Source of the DNA: an uncultured Planctomycetaceae bacterium | GTDB lineage: Bacteria; Planctomycetota; Planctomycetia; Pirellulales; JACPPG01 | DNA length: 5,550 nt | Assembly: GCA_945957305.1 (NCBI GenBank) | Contig: CAMFLN010000280.1 | Coordinates: 1-5,550, forward strand | Direction: 5' to 3' | Shown here: piece by piece, positions 1-5,243 of the stretch | How positions within the stretch are numbered: position 1 is the first letter of the stretch | Layout: each line of letters starts with the position of its first letter | The notes under the pieces: model-generated | Told to the model about the DNA's origin: nothing | The model's input: only the letters and a program-made list of their open reading frames with translations | The model's database searches: none | Made by a program: the position numbers and the translations under genes

Positions 1-259
1 GACCTGAACGATGTGAGACGAAGACCAGCCAATTCATCTGATCGTCGTAGGCCGGCAGGTAAACAAAGGGATGGTGATGCAGCGACGGGTGTGTCGTGAT
101 TTGCCGCACTTTCGCACCGGTCAGGCGGTCCTGAAAACACCGCGCTTCGGCGGGCCACAAACGCCCTTTTCCTGGCGCAGTCGTGCGCAGCGTGATGTGC
201 GGTTTTCCGGGAGCTGCCTGCGTTGGTACGCTCGACAATGGCTCTGGATGATTTTTCAT
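1..259 (-). CDS. Oligogalacturonate-lyase-like (PL22-type) beta-propeller protein, N-terminal fragment
   Basis: Partial gene: 86 codons are visible and the rest lies beyond the left edge. The ATG at 259-257 overlaps the TGA of the DHDPS-family gene (ATGA, 4-nt overlap), so translation is probably coupled; only a poor Shine-Dalgarno (GGGA, 3 nt away) precedes it. Residues 42-86 resemble the first propeller blade of the PL22/PD40 group: FQDRLTGAKVRQIT (42-55), then HPSLHHHPF (57-65), then MNWLVFVSHRSG (75-86). Characterised PL22 enzymes are cytoplasmic seven-bladed propellers that beta-eliminate oligogalacturonides to 5-keto-4-deoxyuronate using a metal ion. Their catalytic and metal histidines lie in the missing C-terminal part, so activity cannot be judged here. 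The N-terminus (MKNHPEPLSSV) has no hydrophobic segment, which suggests a cytoplasmic protein. Alternative: a TolB-like PD40 propeller without lyase activity. Confidence 0.66.
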   Translation of the reverse strand, partial: MKNHPEPLSSVPTQAAPGKPHITLRTTAPGKGRLWPAEARCFQDRLTGAKVRQITTHPSLHHHPFVYLPAYDDQMNWLVFVSHRSG

Positions 260-1221
260 AGTTCCCGACAAGTGATGCCCAACTGTTCCAGTTCCTTACG
301 CAACCGCGCGACTTCTTCTCCGGCAAGAGGGCGGACTGGCCTGCGAAAGTGCGGGCTGGGAAACTTGTTCATCAGCCAGCGTGCCACTTTCATGCGTTGG
401 TGCGCGCCACATCCCGGCTCGCCGAAGTTGTAGATCAGGCGTGCCAGCGGCGCGACCAGCTTCTGTGCCTCTTTCGCGCCTGCTAAATCTCCGTCCAACG
501 CGCAATGCACAATTCGAATCATAAGTTCCGGTGCAAAACCTGCAAAGCCAATCAGCGCTCCGTCGCAGCCTTCAACCAGGCTCGGTAGCAAGAACTCATC
601 ATGACAGGTAATGATGGATACCCGCGGCGCCGCCAGCTTCAGTTGTTCGTATTCATACAGCCACCGTGCCATGTCACGCGTGCCCATTTTGATGGTCACA
701 ACTTGCGGCAGCTTCACCATCTCCAACATTTCGGCCAACGAGTAGCCGGCCTTGGTCCAACTGGGATACTGATGGATGACGATGCGGACATCGGCCCCTG
801 CGGCCACATCCTGCACAAATCCGACGGCGGTCTTGGCGGAGCGTCCGAAACGCAGCCAATGATGCGGGGGCATCAAGAGTATGGCGTCCGCGCCCGCTTC
901 GCGCGCAGCGATTGCGTGATCGATCGCTTCGAGGCTGCCTTCGGCCGAAACGCCGGAAATGACTTTGACCTGCCGGCCGGTGCGGCGATTGGCGTCCCGT
1001 ACCGCTTGTGCGCAAATCTGCGTCACGCGCGCTCTTTCCTGCGGGCGCAGCGACATAATCTCGCCGGTATGACCATTGCAGGTCAGTCCTTGCACGCCCT
1101 CGACGAGTGCCAGTTCTGTAAAGTATTCGCGCAAGCCGTCTTCATCGATCGATTCATCCGCATGAAATGCGCAGAGCGTTGCCGGGAATACGCCGCTCCA
1201 AGGTTGGTCACGCCACGACAT
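256..1221 (-). CDS. Dihydrodipicolinate synthase (DapA/NAL) superfamily lyase or aldolase, substrate unknown
   Basis: 321 residues, close to the usual 290-320 of this TIM-barrel Schiff-base family. Visible landmarks are NGHTGE (49-54, the GTTGE pyruvate/keto-acid carboxylate loop), a tyrosine in IHQYPSW (Y152, equivalent to DapA Tyr133), and the Schiff-base lysine in VVTIKMG (K178, equivalent to Lys161). The DapA arginine that binds aspartate-semialdehyde (Arg138) aligns with K157 in SWTKAG, so lysine biosynthesis is unlikely. Keto-deoxy sugar acid aldolase, dehydratase or hydratase-aldolase activity fits better, but the substrate is not determined. The ATG at 1221 has AGGA 7 nt upstream (complement of 1229-1232). 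No signal peptide is present, so the protein is cytoplasmic. The 3' end overlaps the lyase-like gene by 4 nt, which suggests the two are co-expressed. PL22 products feed the 2-keto-3-deoxygluconate route, which ends in an aldolase step; that link is inference. Confidence 0.87.
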   Translation of the reverse strand: MSWRDQPWSGVFPATLCAFHADESIDEDGLREYFTELALVEGVQGLTCNGHTGEIMSLRPQERARVTQICAQAVRDANRRTGRQVKVISGVSAEGSLEAIDHAIAAREAGADAILLMPPHHWLRFGRSAKTAVGFVQDVAAGADVRIVIHQYPSWTKAGYSLAEMLEMVKLPQVVTIKMGTRDMARWLYEYEQLKLAAPRVSIITCHDEFLLPSLVEGCDGALIGFAGFAPELMIRIVHCALDGDLAGAKEAQKLVAPLARLIYNFGEPGCGAHQRMKVARWLMNKFPSPHFRRPVRPLAGEEVARLRKELEQLGITCREL

Positions 1222-1228
1222 CCGTAAT

Positions 1229-1232
1229 TCCT
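1229..1232 (-). promoter_or_regulatory. Ribosome binding site of the DHDPS-family gene
   Basis: The minus strand reads AGGA followed by 7 nt (ATTACGG) and the ATG at 1221. This spacing is near optimal and supports that start. It also suggests that this gene can be translated independently of the DUF6807 gene that ends 118 nt upstream. Confidence 0.5.
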
Positions 1233-1247
1233 GAGTTCTTTTTATGC

Positions 1248-1270
1248 GGCGGCCCGAAGTCTGGCCGGCC
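1248..1270. other. GC-rich hairpin between the DUF6807 and DHDPS-family genes
   Basis: GGC GGCC (1248-1254) pairs with GGCC G GCC (1263-1270) around an 8-nt loop. This gives a 7-bp GC stem with one bulged base (1267). It lies about 70 nt after the DUF6807 stop on the minus strand. No U-run follows in the direction of transcription (the minus strand continues GCATAAAAAG), so a canonical intrinsic terminator is unlikely. It could be an attenuating or mRNA-stability element in the 5' leader of the DHDPS-family gene, or chance in a GC-rich gap. Confidence 0.3.
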
Positions 1271-1277
1271 TTGGTTG

Positions 1278-1283
1278 ATTATA
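1278..1283 (-). promoter_or_regulatory. TATAAT -10-like element, possible internal promoter
   Basis: The minus strand carries an exact TATAAT within GCGGTTATAATCAACC, about 57 nt upstream of the DHDPS-family ATG and in the only sizeable gap of the leftward group. No convincing -35 box is visible at 16-18 nt; the closest candidate, TTTCCC, sits about 20 nt away. An internal promoter that splits the leftward group into two units is possible but weakly supported. Confidence 0.25.
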
Positions 1284-1339
1284 ACCGCAGACGCGAAAGC
1301 GCCGGGAAAATCACAGAAACTCCAGCTTCTCAGACCGAT

Positions 1340-2287
1340 TCAAGGTGCCGGCCGCGGCGCGGCGGCAATTTCCCGCAGGAATGATTGATATGCTGCGGGC
1401 AGATCCATCGTGCCGTCGTCGGACGCATGCAGTAGTACCCCGAACCGCAGGCGAAACAATTCTCCTGGTTGAACCGTGACACGACTTTCTTGCGCTTCGC
1501 CAAATACCTTCTGGCCGAAAGGATTCGCGGCCAACAGGCCGTAGTCGCGTGCATGGAACCGCGCGGGGCGAAAGTTCGCGGGGTCGGGCATCAGCAGAAT
1601 CCCGACCTGATGCCCGCCGATTTTGCCGCTGTAGTCGCACCACGCGGACGACTTGCTCCAGATTTCCTTTTCGTCAACTCTGCCCGCGGCATCCAGCATA
1701 TGCCCCCCGGATTTCACGCTGATGGGGGTCGCGACGCGAACACCCAGCCCCATTTCCTCCTGATCTCCGAAGGCAAACGCCTCGGGGGCCCAGAAGACCG
1801 AATCCGAGACGAGCAGGTAACCGTCCTCATGTGCGTTGATGGTGTAGCGACAGATCTCGTGGCACACGACTTGATTGGGATTGTCTGCGCGACGATAGGA
1901 GTTTTCCACGACGAAAGTCCCAGTCGCCCCCGCCGCATGCGGGGGCTGTACGAACTTGACATGCCGCACTGGCGCTTTGATCCGCCAAAAATCTTGGCCG
2001 TTTATGTCGCCAAATGCCAGCCAGATGCCAGGATGAAAGGTCGCGTGGTCCGTCAGATCCTGCCCCTCGATCGGCGGATGGTGACGGGTGATTTGCACGC
2101 CGCCAGGCACGTGGACGTGCGCAAAGTAAGGCCGCGTGATTTCCTTGTCGGCATACACGTAAGTCGCCAGTGGCTGTCCGCGCGAGGTAATCACGAGCTC
2201 GCCGGGGCGCTCTTGAAACGCAATGTGTGCTGTGCCAGCCACGGCGGGCAGGAGCGCAGCTAAAGCTGCCACACTGGGAATAATCAT
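1340..2287 (-). CDS. Secreted 'PmoA'-family (DUF6807) protein
   Basis: 315 residues from the ATG at 2287. That ATG lies 2 nt after the oxidoreductase stop and has GAGG 10 nt upstream (complement of 2298-2301). An upstream TTG at 2317 would add 10 residues but has no visible ribosome binding site and would overlap the previous gene. MIIPSVAALAALLPAVAG is a hydrophobic export signal, though it lacks a basic n-region. Family-like motifs are RPYFAHVHVPGG (52-63), DHATFHPGIW (80-89), GDQEEMGLGVRVATP (174-188), WCDYSG (216-221) and FHARDYGLLAANPFG (244-258). Databases often label this family 'methane oxygenase PmoA', but it is a soluble beta-rich protein unrelated in role to the membrane methane monooxygenase subunit. 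Its biochemical function is unknown to me. It is close-packed behind a Gfo/Idh/MocA gene, so a joint role in extracytoplasmic sugar conversion is likely but inferred. Conserved His and Asp residues in the RPYFAHVH and DHATFH blocks could bind metal or sugar. Confidence 0.85.
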   Translation of the reverse strand: MIIPSVAALAALLPAVAGTAHIAFQERPGELVITSRGQPLATYVYADKEITRPYFAHVHVPGGVQITRHHPPIEGQDLTDHATFHPGIWLAFGDINGQDFWRIKAPVRHVKFVQPPHAAGATGTFVVENSYRRADNPNQVVCHEICRYTINAHEDGYLLVSDSVFWAPEAFAFGDQEEMGLGVRVATPISVKSGGHMLDAAGRVDEKEIWSKSSAWCDYSGKIGGHQVGILLMPDPANFRPARFHARDYGLLAANPFGQKVFGEAQESRVTVQPGELFRLRFGVLLHASDDGTMDLPAAYQSFLREIAAAPRPAP

Positions 2288-2289
2288 GT

Positions 2290-3588
2290 TCAAGAAACCT
2301 CGCGGGGGACTGCCCAATGATCGCTACGATAACGGCGGCTCAACATTTTGTCTGCTTCGGCATCATTAATGACGTGTCCCTTCTGCACGTCGACTTTCAG
2401 TGACCGTCCCAGCCGTACGGCGATGTTCCCCAGGTGGCTTAGCGCGGCGGTGCGAACCGCGGTTTCAACGTCGGCCCGCGGCGTATGATTGTTGCGAATC
2501 GAATCCGCAAAGTCTTCGTAATGAGTCGAGCTTGCAACCTGCTTAACGGCCAGCTCCTTGCGAACATTGCGCTCGCCGAGAACTTCCAGCTTGCCGCGTT
2601 TGCTGACGAAGAGTTTCCCCTGGGTGCCGTAGAACTCGACGCCACTGTCGACGTTGTAAGGATAATTCGTCGACCAGAGACGCTGCTCGTAGAGCAACGT
2701 CCGAGGCTTCTTCACGGCGGCATCGTCTAAGTATTCGAAAGCAACGTTCATGGTGTCGGGAAACTCTTGATCATCGTCGAAGAAATATTTGCCGCCGACT
2801 CCACTCACGTTTGTGGGTAGCGACTCTACCCCCAGCCCCCAGCGGGCCAGATCTAATTCGTGGATGCCGTCATTGCCCATGTCCCCGGATCCAAAATTAA
2901 ACCACCACCTCCACTTGTAGTGAAACCGATTGGCCTGGTAGGGGATAAACTCCGCCGGTCCCACCCATAAGTCGTAATTGACTCCCGGCGGCGCAGCACT
3001 CGGTTGTTCGTGTCCGATGGAATCGCGCCGTTGCACGTTCCAGGCTTTGGACATCAAAACGTCGCCTATCACTCCTGATCGCAGCGCCGCGATCACTGCC
3101 AGCGCCACGGGGTCAGAACGAAATTGGGTCCCATGTTGCAGGATACGACCGGTCCGTTGTGCGGCCGCACGGAGCAAGTTTCCCTCGTGAAAGGTCTGGC
3201 AGCAGGGCTTTTCCAGGTACACATGCTTGCCCGCTTCCATCGCCAAAATGGCGGCCGGAGTGTGCCAGTGGTCGGGCGTCGCAATCACGACAGCGTCGAT
3301 GGACTTGTCGTCGAGGATGCGGCGCAAATCCTCCACCGCCTGAGGCGCTTCCGCGGTTGTCCTGTTTTCCTCGCGGCGAGCTTCGTCGATATCGCAAACA
3401 CAAGCAATGTTGACGTGGGGGGTGCCCTTGAATTTTTTTGTGAGTCCTCCCCCCTGATTACCGCAACCGATGATCCCCAGCGTCACCGATTCCGCGGCAC
3501 TTTTTGCCCGTGCGCTACGCGCCGCCACGGCTGCCCCCCACACCGCTGCCCCCGAGGCCCAAAGAAATCGTCGACGATTTGCCTGCAT
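2290..3588 (-). CDS. Tat-exported Gfo/Idh/MocA-family NAD(P)-dependent oxidoreductase
   Basis: 432 residues from the ATG at 3588, typical for planctomycete members. The start is chosen because the protein then begins MQANRRRFLWASGAAVWGAA, a twin-arginine signal (RRRFLW at 5-10) with a hydrophobic stretch and an Ala-rich cleavage region near residue 30. GGAG lies 4 nt upstream. The frame stays open to a TTG at 3693, but those 35 extra residues are basic and have no visible ribosome binding site. The Rossmann domain starts at about 35 with TLGIIGCGNQGG (dinucleotide loop GCGNQGG, 41-47). The EKP motif is at 126-128 (YLEKPCC). The C-terminal alpha/beta domain holds DMGNDGIHELDLARWGLG (236-253), with the catalytic-type H243 and D246. 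The family oxidises or reduces sugars and inositols. Export by Tat implies folding with bound cofactor before secretion, as in glucose-fructose oxidoreductase. The substrate is unknown. It is the first gene of the leftward group and is followed 2 nt later by the DUF6807 gene. Confidence 0.9.
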   Translation of the reverse strand: MQANRRRFLWASGAAVWGAAVAARSARAKSAAESVTLGIIGCGNQGGGLTKKFKGTPHVNIACVCDIDEARREENRTTAEAPQAVEDLRRILDDKSIDAVVIATPDHWHTPAAILAMEAGKHVYLEKPCCQTFHEGNLLRAAAQRTGRILQHGTQFRSDPVALAVIAALRSGVIGDVLMSKAWNVQRRDSIGHEQPSAAPPGVNYDLWVGPAEFIPYQANRFHYKWRWWFNFGSGDMGNDGIHELDLARWGLGVESLPTNVSGVGGKYFFDDDQEFPDTMNVAFEYLDDAAVKKPRTLLYEQRLWSTNYPYNVDSGVEFYGTQGKLFVSKRGKLEVLGERNVRKELAVKQVASSTHYEDFADSIRNNHTPRADVETAVRTAALSHLGNIAVRLGRSLKVDVQKGHVINDAEADKMLSRRYRSDHWAVPREVS

Positions 3589-3592
3589 GGGA

Positions 3593-3596
3593 CTCC
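3593..3596 (-). promoter_or_regulatory. Ribosome binding site supporting the oxidoreductase start at 3588
   Basis: The minus strand reads GTGTGGAGTCCCATG, with GGAG 4 nt before the ATG. The spacing is a little short. Together with the twin-arginine motif directly after this ATG, it decides the start over the upstream TTG at 3693. Confidence 0.4.
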
Positions 3597-3772
3597 ACAC
3601 TGTTAACGGCTGAATTTGCTGACGACGCACGAGTTTTAACGCTACCGCTCGCCGCGACGTTTCCCCAGGAGCGCGTCTTGTATTTTTAGACAAATCTTTT
3701 GCACATTTAAATCAGAGGGTCCCCAATTCACCGCGATTGCGGCAAGATGGCATGTCGCTACGAATGCTTTGT
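3597..3772. promoter_or_regulatory. Divergent intergenic region with an AT-rich core, probable promoters for both gene groups
   Basis: This lies between the divergent oxidoreductase (ATG 3588) and sulfatase (ATG 3785). Most of it is GC-rich, but about 3680-3715 is clearly AT-rich and contains the 8-bp palindrome ATTTAAAT (3705-3712). A small CCGC-GATT-GCGG hairpin follows at 3731-3742. Promoters for both directions must lie in or near this region if the start sites are right. I cannot assign a convincing -35/-10 pair on either strand. The palindrome could be an operator half or simply part of the AT-rich core. Confidence 0.4.
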
Positions 3773-3779
3773 GGAGAGG
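3773..3779 (+). promoter_or_regulatory. Strong ribosome binding site that sets the sulfatase start
   Basis: GGAGAGG followed by a 5-nt spacer (TCCCG) and the ATG at 3785. In-frame alternatives at 3737 (TTG), 3752 and 3764 (ATG) lack such a site and would place the signal peptide far from the N-terminus. Confidence 0.6.
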
Positions 3780-3784
3780 TCCCG

Positions 3785-5182
3785 ATGTCCTGCTTCAAAC
3801 TGTCGATGCTTCGCGTTCTGTGCGGGCTCGCAATCTGGCTGACCTTCGCAATCCCGAATGCGCCAGCCCTCGAGCCGCGTCGCAACGTCGTGCTCATAAT
3901 GGCGGACGATCTCAATTGTGACCTCGGCTGTTTTGGTAACAAACAGGTGCGGTCGCCGAACATCGATCGCCTGGCGGCTCGCGGTGTGCGCTTCGAACAT
4001 GCTTATTGCCAATATCCGGTGTGCAACCCCTCGCGCGTTTCCATGCTCAGCGGGCGTCGTCCACAAACGACACGCGTGGTGGACCTGGTGACTCCCACTC
4101 GCAGCACGCTCGGCGATGTAATCATGCTGCCCGAGTACTTTCGCAAGTCCGGCTACGCGACCATCAAGCTGGGCAAAATATTTCATACCGGCGCAGCGTT
4201 CGAGGATCCACGATCGTGGGACTTCGAACTCACTGAGACCAAAGAGGCCAAGAACCCGCCCGAGGAACAAATTGCCGAACACAAATGGGGCAGAGTGATC
4301 GTTCTCGACGCGGCTGACGAAGCGACTTGGGATGGTCGGCTGGCGCGGGAAGCGACCAATCAACTGGAAAAGGCGGCGAGGAATGCGCAGCCCTTTTTCC
4401 TGGCGGTCGGATTTCGTCGGCCGCATATTCCGTACATCGCGCCGCGCCGCTACTTCGATCTCTATCCACCGCATACCATCGCGCCTTTGGCCGAACCGGC
4501 CGCACACTTGCAGAAAATACCTCCGCTGGCGTTGCCGTACGTGTGCAGTGGCGAGGAAAAGCTGGATGCTGCGCACCGCAACGACGTGGTGTCAGCCTAT
4601 TACGCCGCGGTCTCGTTTCTCGACGCACAAATCGGTGTCGTGCTCGATGCCCTCGACCAGCGACAGTTGTGGGACAATACCGTCGTATTGCTGGTCAGTG
4701 ATCATGGCTATCACCTGGGGGAACACGGCGGCCTGTGGCACAAGATGACGCTGTTCGAAGCCGCCAGCCGCGTACCGCTGATTATCGCCGCACCGGGCAA
4801 GCAACAGGGCGCCTCCAGTCCCGCTACGGTCGAATTGCTCGATCTTTATCCCACGCTGGTCGATCTGTGTGGACTGCCGCCGATGCCGGGACTCGAGGGG
4901 CACAGTATTGCGCCGCTGTTGGATCATCCCCACAGCCCCTGGGATCACGCTGCACAAACAGTCGTCAGTCGCGTCCCAGGGCGCACGGCACACGAAGCGC
5001 TGGATCCGAACCGCTTGGGGACCTCGATCCGCACTACGCGTTGGCGATACACCCAGTGGCCAGACGGCAGTCGTGAGTTGTACGACTACGACCAAGATCC
5101 GCACGAATACCAGAATCTGATTGACGACCCAGCTCAGGCAAACGTGGTTGCTGAATTGCAAAAGCGACTCGCTGCGCCCTAA
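3785..5182 (+). CDS. Secreted type I sulfatase, iduronate-2-sulfatase-like subgroup
   Basis: 465 residues from the ATG at 3785, within the family's usual 450-550. Residues 9-29 (MLRVLCGLAIWLTFAIPNAPAL) form a signal peptide that ends in an APAL-type cleavage region. The alkaline-phosphatase-like fold begins with NVVLIMADDLN (D41 and D42, metal ligands). The catalytic motif CNPSR (80-84) contains C80, the cysteine converted to formylglycine, in a CxPSR context that suits a formylglycine-generating enzyme encoded elsewhere. Further landmarks are KIFHTG (131-136), VGFRRPHIPY (208-217), SDHGYHLGEHG (305-315, metal ligands D306 and H307), LWHK (317-320) and a C-terminal SIRTTRWRY...ELYDYDQDPHE block (414-441). 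The order and wording of these blocks match the iduronate-2-sulfatase-like subgroup. The enzyme would hydrolyse sulfate esters on a sugar or glycan outside the cytoplasm; the exact substrate cannot be inferred. It diverges from the oxidoreductase gene and is followed by an amidohydrolase gene 61 nt on. Confidence 0.93.
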   Translation: MSCFKLSMLRVLCGLAIWLTFAIPNAPALEPRRNVVLIMADDLNCDLGCFGNKQVRSPNIDRLAARGVRFEHAYCQYPVCNPSRVSMLSGRRPQTTRVVDLVTPTRSTLGDVIMLPEYFRKSGYATIKLGKIFHTGAAFEDPRSWDFELTETKEAKNPPEEQIAEHKWGRVIVLDAADEATWDGRLAREATNQLEKAARNAQPFFLAVGFRRPHIPYIAPRRYFDLYPPHTIAPLAEPAAHLQKIPPLALPYVCSGEEKLDAAHRNDVVSAYYAAVSFLDAQIGVVLDALDQRQLWDNTVVLLVSDHGYHLGEHGGLWHKMTLFEAASRVPLIIAAPGKQQGASSPATVELLDLYPTLVDLCGLPPMPGLEGHSIAPLLDHPHSPWDHAAQTVVSRVPGRTAHEALDPNRLGTSIRTTRWRYTQWPDGSRELYDYDQDPHEYQNLIDDPAQANVVAELQKRLAAP

Positions 5183-5201
5183 TGACCAGACAACGATTAG
5201 C

Positions 5202-5219
5202 GTGGCCCCGGTCCGCCAC
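5202..5219 (+). other. Short hairpin between sulfatase and amidohydrolase genes
   Basis: GTGGC (5202-5206) pairs with GCCAC (5215-5219) around an 8-nt loop. The 5-bp stem and the lack of a following T-run argue against an intrinsic terminator. The 61-nt gap looks compatible with read-through into the next gene. Confidence 0.2.
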
Positions 5220-5226
5220 TTGATAC

Positions 5227-5231
5227 AGGAG
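5227..5231 (+). promoter_or_regulatory. Ribosome binding site of the amidohydrolase gene
   Basis: AGGAG lies 12 nt before the ATG at 5244. The spacing is longer than ideal, but no better site precedes the next in-frame ATG at 5265, so 5244 is preferred. Confidence 0.4.
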
Positions 5232-5243
5232 CAATCAACCGAC

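Noticed and set aside
71..433. 120-codon plus-strand open frame at the left edge
   Set aside because: It overlaps, in antisense, both the PL22-like fragment and the DHDPS 3' end, which have recognisable motifs. Its own translation has none.
256..1221. Assignment as dapA (lysine biosynthesis)
   Set aside because: The DapA Arg138 position is a lysine, the GTTGE loop is altered, and the neighbours are glycan genes, so no specific symbol is justified.
601..1227. 208-codon plus-strand open frame opposite the DHDPS-family gene
   Set aside because: It is antisense to conserved catalytic motifs and has no family resemblance.
1469..2263. 264-codon plus-strand open frame opposite the DUF6807 gene
   Set aside because: It is a shadow of the DUF6807 coding strand with no recognised motif and no ribosome binding site that I trust.
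3589..3693. N-terminal extension of the oxidoreductase from a TTG codon at 3693
   Set aside because: It would bury the twin-arginine motif 40 residues into the protein and lacks a ribosome binding site. The ATG at 3588 has GGAG and puts the Tat signal at the N-terminus.
3680..3715. Sigma-54 or sigma-70 promoter with defined boxes for the divergent genes
   Set aside because: No GG-N10-GC pair and no -35/-10 pair with acceptable spacing could be found, so only a general promoter region is reported.
3737..3784. Longer sulfatase start (TTG 3737 or ATG 3752/3764)
   Set aside because: The GGAGAGG site 5 nt before the ATG at 3785 and the position of the signal peptide both favour 3785.
3758..4576. 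272-codon minus-strand open frame opposite the sulfatase
   Set aside because: It lies entirely antisense to conserved sulfatase motifs, including CNPSR, and has an Arg-rich, low-information translation.
5202..5219. Intrinsic terminator after the sulfatase gene
   Set aside because: The stem is only 5 bp and no T-run follows, so termination here is not supported.
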